Below, in pieces: positions 11,913 to 22,243 of a stretch of 64,000 nucleotides of DNA (positions are counted from its first letter, which is position 1; each line of letters opens with the position of its first letter). The DNA is from Holothuria scabra. Taxonomy: Eukaryota; Echinodermata; Holothuroidea; Aspidochirotida; Holothuriidae. The position numbers were made by a program, and so were the translations under genes. Location of the stretch: positions 34,373,905 to 34,437,904 of the forward strand of contig CM074179.1 in the NCBI GenBank assembly GCA_037179385.1. The letters run 5' to 3'. Under the pieces are notes generated by a model. It did not search any database, was not told the DNA's origin, and worked only from the letters and a program-made list of their open reading frames with translations.

Positions 11913-13492
11913 CACTGTTAAAAATTTCTGTAAATTTACAGACTTTTTTTAACTTAAACTTTTTGTATTTTACTTTTAATAGAGAGATTTTCTGTATCTT
12001 TACAGACACTTTGTATTGCTACAATAAAAAAGGTTGTTTAACATGTATTTTCTGTTTATTTGAAAAATCATTTCTGTCTGCTTTTTTAACCAAAATTTTA
12101 CTGCTTTGTAAAACTTTTTCTGTAAATTTACAGAAATTTTAACAGTATTTTGTATTTTTCTGATTTCACATAAATATACTGTCATTTAACAAACATTCAT
12201 TTTGTTTTTAAGCTGAAAAGAAACAAAAATAAGCCCAAACAAACAAATAAGAAATAGCCAGAAAATTTTCAATATATAACATGCATCGTTCTGCGAAGTT
12301 TCAGTTTAAAAAAAAAAAAACATTTTTGGCAAATTTATGGCCCTATTTGAAAATTAACTTACATTTATTATAAAAGCATACTTAGTTATTACGTTCTTAG
12401 TTATAAATATCATACAACTGGTGTTTTGTCACACATTTTTAAGTAAAAAGAAATTGTAAGGCCCTAATTTCAGAGCACTGAAAATTGGTATACTGATGTC
12501 AACTGATCGCCACAGGCACTCATGCACTTGATCGGAGCAAATTAAAAACGTTTCACAAATTTACTTGAAAGAGTCTGTAAATTTACCACTTTATGACGTA
12601 AATCTCATTTTGCATAAATGGGTGGAGCTTATTTTGTAGGCATTTTCCTAACAAAAGGATTGCTGTTGCTTTGAATAATATCTTCTATGGCGTTTTTTAA
12701 TCAGGAAGTGATAAACTTATTGTTTACCTTGTCTGGAAATGTTTGCAACCAATGTATTTGCATTCTTTGTCAAATTTATTTTAAAAACAATTATTATAAT
12801 GTACAAAAAATGTGACTTTCCAATTACAAAGTTCCTAGAGATAGCAGTCTACTTGACAATAATATGACATCAAAGCATTCTCAATGTGTTTTGATTGAAA
12901 ACAACTTGTCCTGGGCATGACGTTAAACTGCATCCAGGTTGTGGCTTCTGTTCTATTCATCCAGTCCAGAGCAGGACCACTCAGTGTTTGCCCTTTGGAG
13001 GGCGTACTTGTCCATTTGGGACGTTAAGCTCCTTAAGGGAGCAGAACTCCTCCAGGAGTAATCGTTTGGTTTTCGCCCCTTGGCTCTTCGCCAGAGAGTC
13101 GTGGGGACTTTTAGAAAAAAGATTGAAAACAACTTCGTAACGACACATTACGTTGATAAGCAAATACCTGATCTACGTAATGGTGAAGTGTATGTTACGT
13201 AATAACATATGAATGGTAAAAAAGCGATATTATAATAAATATTAAAACGTCGGGAATGAAAACAGTAGGCTGAAAATTCACATAAAATGAAGGTAAACAA
13301 AACAGAACAATTCTGTAATCCGATTTTACAGTAGACTTTTGTAAACTAATTTACATGCAAAAACTGTAAAGAAAAAACAAACCCTTAATGTTTTTTCATG
13401 ATAACAGTCTGGCTGTAAAAAAACAGTACCTGGTTGGAAAAAAATTTGCCATAAAAATTATGTCAATTTACAAAGAAATTTTTTTAACAGTG
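11913..13492. mobile_element. CACTG TIR element, copy 2, with a nested insert
   Basis: This element is in intron 2 of PLSCR-A and is nearly the same sequence as 6646-8009, with TA on both sides (11911-11912, 13493-13494). It is 1580 bp because a 213-bp segment plus a 15-bp target duplication lies inside at 12893-13135. The rest is collinear with copy 1, with scattered substitutions and small indels. It has no transposase frame. Confidence 0.8.
12893..13135 (+). mobile_element. retroposed insert with 15-bp TSD
   Basis: The insert 12908-13120 is bounded by GATTGAAAACAACTT at 12893-12907 and 13121-13135. The same site is empty in the sister element at 7640-7654. The insert ends in AAAAAA, is GC-richer than its host and carries GGGACGTTAAGCTCC near its middle. 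The A tail and long direct repeats indicate LINE-type target-primed integration. I do not recognise the source. It could be a SINE or a 5'-truncated LINE. Frames across it have no signature. Confidence 0.8.
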
Positions 13493-13539
13493 TACCACAA
13501 CAGTTAATATTACAGTAACCACAGTTGCAAATCGAATTC

Positions 13540-13882
13540 CACTCCTCATCGAGTGGAGTTTTTCTCATTTAGAGTTAATTCCCATTCCAAGCAGAGTTGA
13601 ATTTCACCGTTTTACATTATGAATAAAAAGAAGGACGGTACACGTTCTAATCAATATTCTCTTAATGTAAACGAGTGAACTAAGTCACCCTCTAAGGGAG
13701 TGAAAATTGTAATTCACTCTTTAACGAGTGCCTATACAGTGGTCACTGTTCTTAAGAGTGATCCCTTTAGGCACTCCATCAAGAGTGAAACTTTGCTGTT
13801 TTGGAGTCAATGTCACTATTCTTGGAGAGAACTTCACTCTTCGTGGTGGAAATGTACTCTCTGATGGAGTGAATTCACAGTT
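13540..13882. repeat. degenerate GAGTGA-motif palindromic element
   Basis: Many CACTC and GAGTG motifs occur in both orientations. The central part (ACGAGTGCCT, GTGATC, GGCACTCCATCA) matches the core of the intact copies at 44602 and 47236. The left end is eroded and the borders are approximate. It lies immediately right of the CACTG element in PLSCR-A intron 2. Confidence 0.6.
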
Positions 13883-14350
13883 TTTATTAGGGCGTGAATA
13901 AGTTATTTCTTATACAATTAGAGAGCAAGTTTTTCCCCATATGATATGCCTGTTGCACTTCATAACAAAATGGAAACTCGAATTTCAAGAATACTTACAT
14001 CTGTGACAGTATGAGACATATCGAGAATGTATTCTCGAAATGTTATTGTTTTTAATTTGTTTTTCTTTCTTGTTTGATTTTCCAATGAAGTAAAAAATAT
14101 GTAGGCAGAGTTTACACCGGCCTCTGCGAGTTTAGCCTGAAGATTTCTTGTGAGCTAAACATTGTGCAGGCTGTCATTACAAATCACCCAAGGTCAATGA
14201 ATGGCGAATCAGTTAGGTTGTTTTTTATTTGCTTATTTATTTCTGAATCTTTTTTTGCAGCAGGAAAACATTTAGACTTTAGAGTAAGAGATATAAAAAT
14301 ACCAACTTACCCTAGGTTTGGAATCCAGGTGCATCCGTTGAGAAGGGAGC

Positions 14351-14868
14351 AGGACCAGATCCCCATGACCAGGTCCCCCAAGCTAAGGGCTGAGTCGGTA
14401 TGGAGCAAACACTACCAATTGACTCACCCCCAGGCGAGGGACAAAGTGTAAGGGGTCTGTGTCCTGTGAAGTACCTGTAGTGCTTAGGCCCGGGGCTAAA
14501 TTTGGCTCCACTGCTTGCAGGAGCAGTATAATTTTACCTTAGCTTGATAGAGGCTAAAAGCAGTATACAGTATTTACAATGCCTCACTACTATACAGCAA
14601 GCTAGGACCAGGACCAGATCCCCATGACCAGGTCCCCCAAGCTAAGGGCTGAGTCGGTATGGAGCAAACACTACCAATTGACTCACCCCCAGGCGAGGGA
14701 CAAAGTGTAAGGGGTCTGTGTCCTGTGAAGTACCTGTAGTGCTTAGGCCCGGGGCTAAATTTGGCTCCACTGCTTGCAGGAGCAGTATAATTTTACCTTA
14801 GCTTGATAGAGGCTAAAAGCAGTATACAGTATTTACAATGCCTCACTACTATACAGCAAGCTAGGCTT
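14351..14868 (+). repeat. 259-bp tandem duplication, copies apparently identical
   Basis: The unit beginning AGGACCAGATCCCCATGACC at 14351 repeats at 14610, a period of 259 bp. I found no difference between the copies by eye through GCAAGCTAGG at about 14606 and 14865. It lies in intron 2 of PLSCR-A and is non-coding. It is either a very recent duplication or an assembly artefact. Confidence 0.85.
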
Positions 14869-15410
14869 TAGGCCTAAGTCTACCTACTCCTAAGTACTAG
14901 TGAGCTCACAAGCATAGAAGGAGGTGACTTAAATGACCTGTTTAATTTTATATTTAATTTTATGTAGACCTATATAAAATAATAACAGATAAATTATACT
15001 TAGTTCCAGTTGTCCTTAATCAAGGACTGCCCCTGTGCTAGCCAGTGCTCCAGGTAAGTTGACAGTAGTAACAGCAGCCTTCCTACAGTACCTGTCTCTA
15101 GCTCAAGTTCTTGAAGCCATGTGTTTTGGTTAAGAACACATGCTTACATAGAGATGCACAGTAAAGGAGTGGAAAATTCCAGCTGGCCAACACATGAGGG
15201 CACACTATCAATATTCATTACCAGCCTGTCCAGCATGAATATTGATGTAGTAAATGAATATTTACACAAACACTTATAACAGTAAAGGCACACTACAAGA
15301 CTAATGAAATAAGGCTTCGCTAAATAGATAAAAATGGAAAGATTAATTTTTGTTCGGATAGGACAAGAAACAGTACTGAGGTATTGGCTTTGACATCCTC
15401 CCTGCATGTA

Positions 15411-15648
15411 GTTAGTTTGAGTTTTACGGCCCAGTTTCTAACCGATTGATTCAAGTAGAGCTGGCCATGGCCATTTTTCAGTTGTGGCTCACTGGCTTGT
15501 TTTTCTATTGCTTATGTCGAGCACCAAGCACAATGGCAGTAGGTTGCGTTTTTTAAGTCTTCGGTATGACCCGGCCAGGACTCGAACTCCCGACCTTCTA
15601 ACAGCAAGTCGGACACTCTAACCACTTGACCATGCGGTCCCTTCGTGT
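15411..15648 (-). mobile_element. SINE, near full length
   Basis: The inverse-orientation 3' tail TAGTTAGTTTGAGTTTTACG and body are followed by the tRNA-like head, with the inverse B box GGACTCGAACTCCCGACC and the inverse A box CTCTAACCACTTGACC. It lies in intron 2 of PLSCR-A. The GGACTCGAACTCC motif is not a functional tRNA gene, since the acceptor stem and 3' arm do not close. Confidence 0.75.
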
Positions 15649-15823
15649 AATAACCCTTTTGCCTGTAGAACCTTAGTACAGATAGCTCTCTTGTTATTGA
15701 ACCGACTGGGTACTCTTCTTCTTCGTGCATTATGTCCATGCTTCCTTGTTTTTCGTCCAGATATGAATTACAAAATAACCTATGGTCTCATTGTGGGATG
15801 GAGGAATGATAGTAAGCTAGATG

Positions 15824-16047
15824 AGGTTTTAAGGCTCAATTTCTAACCAGTTGGTTTGAGTCTGGCCGGGCAAAGCCTTTTTCCAGCTGTGGTTCATCGG
15901 CCTGCTTTCCATACCCAATTGCTAAGGATGAGCACCAAGCACAGTTTCCATTGTTAAAGTCACGGTATAACCCTGCCAGGACTCGATCTCCCGAGTTCGG
16001 ACTGCAAGTCGGATGCTCCAATCACTTGACCATGCATGTGGTCTGAT
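15824..16047 (-). mobile_element. SINE, near full length
   Basis: This is a second inverse copy about 180 bp after the first. It has GAGGTTTTAAGGCTCAATTTC at the tail side and the tRNA-like GACTCGATCTCCCGAG and CCAATCACTTGACCATG at the head side. It is more diverged than its neighbour. Confidence 0.7.
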
Positions 16048-16358
16048 AGGGTTTTGGTATGCAACATTTTTGTAAATGTAATTTTGCCTCAGCAAAAAAT
16101 AATGGACACCAAGAATAGGTCCCACAATCTTTTGCAATTCTAAAGTCCCCCCGACCCTCTGGCAAAGGGCCGTTCGGCGAAAATAAACTATAAACTGCTT
16201 TCCAAAGAAGCTATACGTCCACTGAAAGACAACACTTGACCATCCTTACCTTAACCAAAAGGCCGAGAAGCAATCCTTTCATTTACTATTTGAAAAGAGT
16301 TTATCGCCGTGCCGTGATGTCAGTGCATTCGACCTATACAACCATTTCTCATTTTCAG

Positions 16359-16588
16359 ATTTATGCTGTTAGGGAAGAATATGATGGATGCAATGTACGT
16401 CATTGTTGTTGTAGAGGCATGCGTCCATTTGTAATGCACGTTGTTGACAATTCAAACCAAGAAGTGATAAAAATCACCCGTCCCTACCAGTGTAATGGCG
16501 GGTGTTGCTGCTGTTGTGCCGAATGTAATGATTGGACAACATCAGTTTAATCTCCACCAGGCAATATGATTGGTCAAGTGCTGCAAAG
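16359..16588 (+). pseudogene. PLSCR-A exon 3 with premature TAA
   Basis: This exon starts IYAVREEYD after TTTTCAG and contains RPFVMHVVDNSNQEVIKITRP, then a cysteine-rich CNGGCCCCCAEC. The paralogues have an intact TIE(S/C)PPG there; here the Glu position is TAA (16548-16550), followed by SPPGNMIGQVLQ still in frame. The exon ends in phase 2 at CAAAG before GT. Its length of 230 bp compares with 236 and 233 in B and C. Confidence 0.85.
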
Positions 16589-17369
16589 GTACAGTATTTC
16601 TCTCTTCGTTGTATGGATGCCAATGGCCCTGCCTGCTTCGTATTTCCAACTTAAAGCAATGAGTTACCCGTCATATACGGTATGTCCCAATTCAGTGAGA
16701 TAAAATGTGGTCACATGATTTTCAGAGTCATGAAATACTCTACAGAGTCATGACTACTGGTCAAACTTCAAATTGGGAGAACTGAATTTCCGCTTTATAG
16801 AGTTCGCTCGACAAAGTCTCCTGCCACGGTGCCACCCATTACATTATTTCATTGTAGACATTTGGCTGCTGAGGGCCACTGAGAGTAAAATTTTGCTCGA
16901 TGTAAGGAAAGAATTGATGATTTTATGATATATTAATAACGAACGAAACAAGGTAATCTTTACCGTAAGACTTTTCTCAATTCATTTACCTTTCAGTACG
17001 GTACCAGGTTCATCAGGATTCTTTGTGTAAAAATGTGTCGGAAACGTCAGCCTTAACCCCATTCTCTTTATTATCATTTTGAATTTTTCAAAAATGTCCT
17101 GTTATATAGAGTAAATAATACTGCCACTCCTCGAGATTTCGCTCCCTGTGGGATGGGGGTTGTAGAGCATACCCATGGTATTCCTCCCTGCCGTAAGAGG
17201 CGACTAAATGTGAGGACTCGAACAGTATTTGAACAGTATGACACTACAGTATATAACATATTCGTGTTGGTGTGTCGTTAATCTTATCTAACTCCTCGAG
17301 ATTGCAATTGCCACGGCCACCCTCATAAAAGTAAAGTTAAATGTCACAACAGGATTTGGTACGGTATGT

Positions 17370-18040
17370 TACAGGGGTGCTTATTCTAAGCAATTTGGTG
17401 AAATTTTCATTACAATCTGATGTGTGGTTCGCAAGATATCAGCACATAAACTTTTCACATTTTTAACAAAAAGTGAACTTAAGGAAAGCATATATGACAT
17501 CATATCCCTACATAGTGCGCAGTCTTTTGTTATTATGTAAATTTTAGAGTCGATTTCCTCCTCAACAATCCCATATTATCAAAATGTGATCGCATAAGTG
17601 GGATTAGAACTTTACAAACTTTTTATCCCTACAGAAATGTCTCATTCCTATTAACTTCAAGGTCAGCACAACAGTCTGATGAAACAAAGGGAAACAAAGC
17701 ATTCCTTTTCAATGTGAGGAAGTGATAGCCTATAAGCTCTGCTGCCCTCCAACTCACTCTGGAACACAAATCTACTGATTTCATTTACTGATATCTCGAG
17801 AAATACATGTCCGATTTGAATGAAACTTTCACCACACTGTGTAGATTTGGTTCTTCTTTGACATACGAAAATTAAATTTTTGCTTGAACTACATCCCTTT
17901 AAATAAACGATGCGAACGAAAGCGGGGATAGTAATCTGAACGTCCTGCCTGCACAGCAATGTCTCCTTATGATTATGTGCATCAGAGTTTAAAATGAAAT
18001 CAATTTTTGGTTTCGATGAAAAGAGAAACCTATGCATTCA
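17370..18040 (+). repeat. dispersed repeat R, copy 1
   Basis: This segment shares a long stretch with 24000-24560 and, in inverse orientation, with 40690-41010. Landmarks are TTGGTGAAATTT, a segment with AAGATATCAGCA, and TATGACATCA. It lies in PLSCR-A intron 3. It is non-coding and its class is unknown. Confidence 0.6.
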
Positions 18041-18044
18041 TGAT

Positions 18045-18110
18045 GGCGTGTGTGTGTATGTATGTGTGTATGTGCGTGTGTATGTATGTGTGTATGTGTG
18101 TGTGTTTGTG
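18045..18110. repeat. TG/TATG microsatellite
   Basis: An imperfect run of TG and TATG units. Confidence 0.9.
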
Positions 18111-18117
18111 ACACTTT

Positions 18118-19340
18118 GCTTGTTTACACGATATCTTGAGAAGGGAAGGTCTGACAATTCTCAAATTTAGTACACATATACCCCATACTAAGACAGAGAA
18201 TCCTATTGATTTTGGTGGAGTTCAAAGGTCATCTGGGGTCACAGGGGGTCAAACCCCGAAATCCTTGTTTACACGATATCTTAAGATAGGAAACTTGGAT
18301 TAATTTCAAACTTGATATGGTGATGCGTTATGATGAAAGAAAGAACCCTATTGATTTTGGTGGAGGTCAAAGGTCATTTGGGGTCACACCCCGAAATCCT
18401 TGTTTACACTATATCGCAAGGTAGTAAACTTGGATTCATTTCAAACTTGATATGTTGATGCGTTATGATGTAAGGAAGAACCGTATTGATTTTGGTGGAG
18501 GTCAAAGGTCATCTGGGGTCACATAGGGTCAAACCCTGAAATCCTTGTTTACACTATATCGCAAGGTAGGAAACTTGGATTCATTTCAAACTTGAAATGT
18601 TGATGCGTTTTGATGTGAGAAAGAACCCGTTGTATTTTCATGGGAGCGAAAGGTCATTTGGGGTCACATGGGGTCAAGCCCCGAAATCCTTAATTACACT
18701 ATATCTCAAGGTAAAAAACTTGGATTCCTTTCAAACTTGATAGGTTAATGGGTTTTGATTAAAGAAAAAACCCAATTAATTTGGTGGAGGTCAAAGGTCA
18801 TTTGGGGTCACATGTGGTCAAACCCTGAAATCTTTGTTTACATGATACATCATCGTAGGAAACTTGGATTTATTTCAAACTTGATATGTTGATGCGTTAT
18901 GATGTAAAGAAGAACCCTATTTATTTTGGTGGAGGTCAAAGGTCAGAAGGGGACAAATCCTGAAAACTTTTTAACACAATATCTCAAGGTAGGAAGCTTG
19001 GATTGATTTTAAACTTGATATGTTGATGCATTATGTTGTAAAGAAGAACCCTATTGATTTTGGTAGAGGGCAAATGTCATTTGGGGTCAAAGGGGGTCAA
19101 ACTCCGAATACCTGTATAGGACAGCTCAAGGTACGAAACATGGATGTATTTCACAATTAGTTTGTGTATGAGTTATGGTGAGTTGAAAGTACTGTACCTG
19201 TTGTTTTTGGTGGAGGTCAATGGCCATCTGGTATCACCCGGCATCAAACTCTGTAAACCTTGTTTGCAGAATATCTTAAGGCACAGTAGAAATTTGGCTT
19301 TTTGAATATAGAAGTGTTTTGGTTAAAAGAAAAACCAGTT
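18118..19340 (+). repeat. minisatellite of about 135-146 bp units with DR1-like sites
   Basis: About eight diverged units each contain TTTTGGTGGAGGTCAAAGG, CCTTGTTTACAC and AAACTTGGATT, at spacings of 134-146 bp. Four units keep a perfect AGGTCA-A-AGGTCA direct repeat (18364-18376, 18499-18511, 18788-18800, 18933-18945). It lies in PLSCR-A intron 3. Unit divergence argues against recent homogenisation. Confidence 0.85.
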
Positions 19341-19503
19341 ACTTACAGGTTGAGTCAAAGGTCACTTTGGGTCACCAGTTGTTACAACAAATGTAGCATT
19401 TTATCGAAAAGAGCATGTATGTATCACCGAAACCTCAATGCATTTTTGCATTCTGGTTGTTTATCAATTTCCCAGAAAATGACATTTATTTGATTATTGA
19501 TAG

Positions 19504-19627
19504 GTTTAGTAAATGGAAGCTTCACTACGATATCCTTGATGCCAGTTCTGAACCGGTCTTGAGAGTCCGTGGACCTTGCTGCTGTACCAATGAATCAATC
19601 TGTTGCACAGGTGGAATTGACTTCCGG
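19504..19627 (+). pseudogene. PLSCR-A exon 4
   Basis: This exon follows TTATTGATAG and precedes GTAAGT, entering in phase 2. It reads FSKWKLHYDILDASSEP, VLRVRGPCC, then CCTGGIDFR, the scramblase exon-4 pattern. It is intact and one codon longer than in B and C, because of a Thr-Asn-Glu stretch in the cysteine loop. Confidence 0.85.
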
Positions 19628-20438
19628 GTAAGTTTCTGGTTAATATCCACGTGATCAGTGGTGGCGCTGCGGAGCGAGAGGGAGCTTTTGCCACCTCAGA
19701 TTTTGTCCTTTCCTCCAGTAAGGTCAGTTAGGAGATAGGTCAACCGAAAAAATGAATAATATACAAATTTTTCATCCAGAGATATGCTAAAACCTCTCAG
19801 CTTCCAGGAGTTTTTCCCCTTGGACCCCACCGCAGGTGCGGGCGCTTCGGACTCGGTTTCACTCTGAACTGAAATTGTTGCCCCAACATTATCCTTGCCC
19901 TTAGTTTGCCCCCCCCCCCCCATTTCTGACATTCTTGCGTATAACTACATGTAACGATTGTCTCCAAGCGTTGGTAATGTTTGCATATGGACCTGTACTC
20001 TTCTGGGGTCTGAACGTTGCTTCGGATCTGGTCGACTTGTGAAAGTTCATTTCTTCGCAGATGGAAAAATTTGAATGTTTCTGAGTTAGTGAAGATACAC
20101 TTTGGTGCGAAACGTGAAAATCGTAAGGAAATTTACTGCAGGTATGTGATATTTTACATACGGAACAAACAAAGGCTTCTCCAACTGAAATTGTGGGTGT
20201 GATGGGGATGGAAGTGGAATGTGGAATGATGCTCTTCTGATTCCTATACCTATGTTTTGCATGTGTGTAATGAGGAAAAAGCTACCGTAAGGCATGAGTT
20301 ACGAATACGTTTCATAATTAAGAATAGATGTTACAAACTAAGATTACACAAGATTGGATAAGTGAGGCGATATTTCGGAAGTAATTTTGTCTCAAAGGAA
20401 CCACTTCCATTGACCTATTTTTGAAATATTTCATATTA

Positions 20439-20600
20439 GGCTGGAAGCAGTCTTACCGCCAAGATTCTAACCAATTGGTTTAAGTGGGCGCGACCACGGC
20501 CCTTTTCCATTAGTTGCCCACTACTGGCTTGTGTTCCACACTCAATCGCTTTTGCTGAGCACCAAACACGACAACGCGTACTTCGGATCGGGATACAATA
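20439..20600 (-). mobile_element. diverged SINE fragment
   Basis: The inverse SINE body is recognisable from AACCAATTGGTTTAAGTGGG through CACTACTGGCTTGT and TGAGCACCAAACACGACAA. The tRNA head is cut off. Confidence 0.55.
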
Positions 20601-21169
20601 TTATTTTTGTTCTTTCTCTGGGCATTTCCGGTTGTGTCTCTATATTCTTCTTAAAACTGAATGGTAAAACCACATCAAACTAACGAATTTGATTAAACTG
20701 ATAGCATTTACGTAAATTGTTCATTTTTTCGGGGCGAGTTGGAGGGGGGGGGGGGTAGGAAAGGTCTCATTTAGGGTCATACCCGTGTCACAGATCTGAA
20801 CAAGAATCTTAGCCATGGGAAAACATACAATAAATCTGTTATCATGGTGCTTTTGATACCGTACTTAATTGAGGAAATTTTTGTTTTTACCATTGGCAAG
20901 AGAATATAGAAGCACGTAGAAAGAAATGAGAAGAATAAGAAAATGATAGGGCGCAGTGAAAACTGGAATTATGGACGAGTAGGAATGGGAAAGGGAAAGG
21001 AGGATGTTTTACGTACGTTGTGAGATGATATCATGGGATTGACGCGTATGCTTTGGACTGAAGCTGTATAAAAGTAGAAAATACCGATTCACAGCCGATT
21101 TATGCGGTGTTTAACACTTTTTGGATGCTAATATTCATGGCGGTACGGGACTCTTTCTACTAGGGGAGG

Positions 21170-21320
21170 GGGGATGGCTTTTTGCCGGACTCCAATTCCC
21201 ACCTAGGACATAACCTTTGTCCGACCGAGGCACCGAAGTCTGCCGATTCATCAAGGTTTTTGCCGATTAGGGGCTGCAACCCTGGGTCCTCCGGTCGTGT
21301 ACGGCCACGCTCATTTCCTG
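21170..21320 (+). repeat. dispersed repeat D, copy 2
   Basis: Shares GTCCGACCGAGGCACCGAAG and CATCAAGGTTTTTGCC with 5633-5840 and 58690-58865. It lies in PLSCR-A intron 4. Confidence 0.5.
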
Positions 21321-22036
21321 GAAAACAAATAGTGATACCGAAGGCTTCAGAAAAGGTAGAGAGATATACGTATGCAAGCAGAGAGTTGAGGAGTTACGGT
21401 GTGGGACTGTTATTAAATGACAATAAACTGTGGAGGCATGTCAAAACGAAAGCCCAAGACTAGCTTTTACTATAATTGTAATGTGTTACTGTGTTATTCT
21501 CCCTCGACGAATTTCCAGTCGGTTTGATTGACGGCAAGTAAGTTTTGGTTCAAAACATCGCTCCTCACAATCTTAATGTCAGCAGGTATAATTTAGTCTC
21601 AACAGGCCTGTAGTCAAATAAGTCTCCAGAGGGGGCGAAATTATTTCCAGGGTGTAAAATTTTCCAGGGGGCGGGCAAATGTGTAGCATTATGTTACGTC
21701 AATGGCAATTTTCGGGGGCGGGGAGAAGCAAATTTTTCAGAGGGGGAGGCGGCTATGGGTCCGTAACTTTCTTTGGCATAACTGTATCACTTATAGACTG
21801 TAAAGCGAGAGGGGCAATAAGGCATTGATATTCTTCACGATGGGGTGAATCTCAGTAGATTAATCAAAATAAATTAAAGGTCCTTTGAGTCTGCTAAATA
21901 GCAACCCTCTATCTAGTTGACGCCCAACTAAAATGCCTGTAACCTATTTCGCATTTCCTTAATTTTTTCCTATACATTTTGTTTCCAGTGACATCTATCT
22001 AATGTAACATATCTTTCGTCGTTGTGTTTGTTTTAG

Positions 22037-22243
22037 ATTATGACTTACGATGATGAGGAACAGATTGGCAGTATCACCAAACAGTGGGCCGGATGTTTCA
22101 ACAAGTGCTGTACACAAGAAGACCATTTCTCCATTTGATTTCCACATGACCTTGATGTGAAACTTAAAGCAGCTCTACTGAGGGCGTTGTTTACGCTCGA
22201 GTTTGTGTTCTATGAACCTGAAAAAGGATGTCATTCTAAATAA
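22037..22243 (+). pseudogene. PLSCR-A exon 5 with premature TGA
   Basis: This exon starts after GTTTTAG with IMTYDDEEQIGSITKQW. The EF-hand-like loop reads EDHFSI, then TGA (22136-22138), then FPHDLDVKLKAALLRALF and LEFVFYEPEKG, ending in TAA at 22241-22243. The paralogues carry Thr or Asn at the stop position. The normal stop overlaps an AATAAA (22239-22244), too close to act as its own poly(A) signal in the usual spacing. Confidence 0.85.

Larger units (their letters stand above)
10780..22243 (+). pseudogene. PLSCR-A: phospholipid scramblase pseudogene
   Basis: Four exons on the + strand match scramblase exons 2-5: 10780-10932, 16359-16588, 19504-19627 and 22037-22243. All have AG and GT borders, and the phases (0, 0, 2, 0) equal those of PLSCR-B and -C. 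Joined, they would give about 237 residues with the core cysteine-rich region, the EF-hand-like loop and the C-terminal hydrophobic segment. Two in-frame stops interrupt it: TAA at 16548-16550, just before the PPG motif, and TGA at 22136-22138, inside the EF-hand-like loop. No frameshift is seen. The proline-rich first exon was not found upstream. Introns are packed with repeats (a CACTG element, the tandem 259-mer, SINEs, the minisatellite). An allelic or sequencing error at both stops is possible but less likely than decay. It lies convergent to PLSCR-B. Confidence 0.78.

Noticed and set aside
15560..15640. Possible tRNA gene (GGACTCGAACTCC with an A-box-like motif)
   Set aside because: It is the head of a SINE. 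The acceptor stem does not close, and the same head is attached to the same 3' body at many sites.
18118..19340. CRISPR-like array
   Set aside because: Units are long, diverged and head to tail without short unique spacers, in a eukaryotic intron.
22136..22138. TGA as selenocysteine in PLSCR-A
   Set aside because: The paralogues have Thr or Asn there, not Cys, and a second stop in the same gene is TAA, which recoding would not explain.
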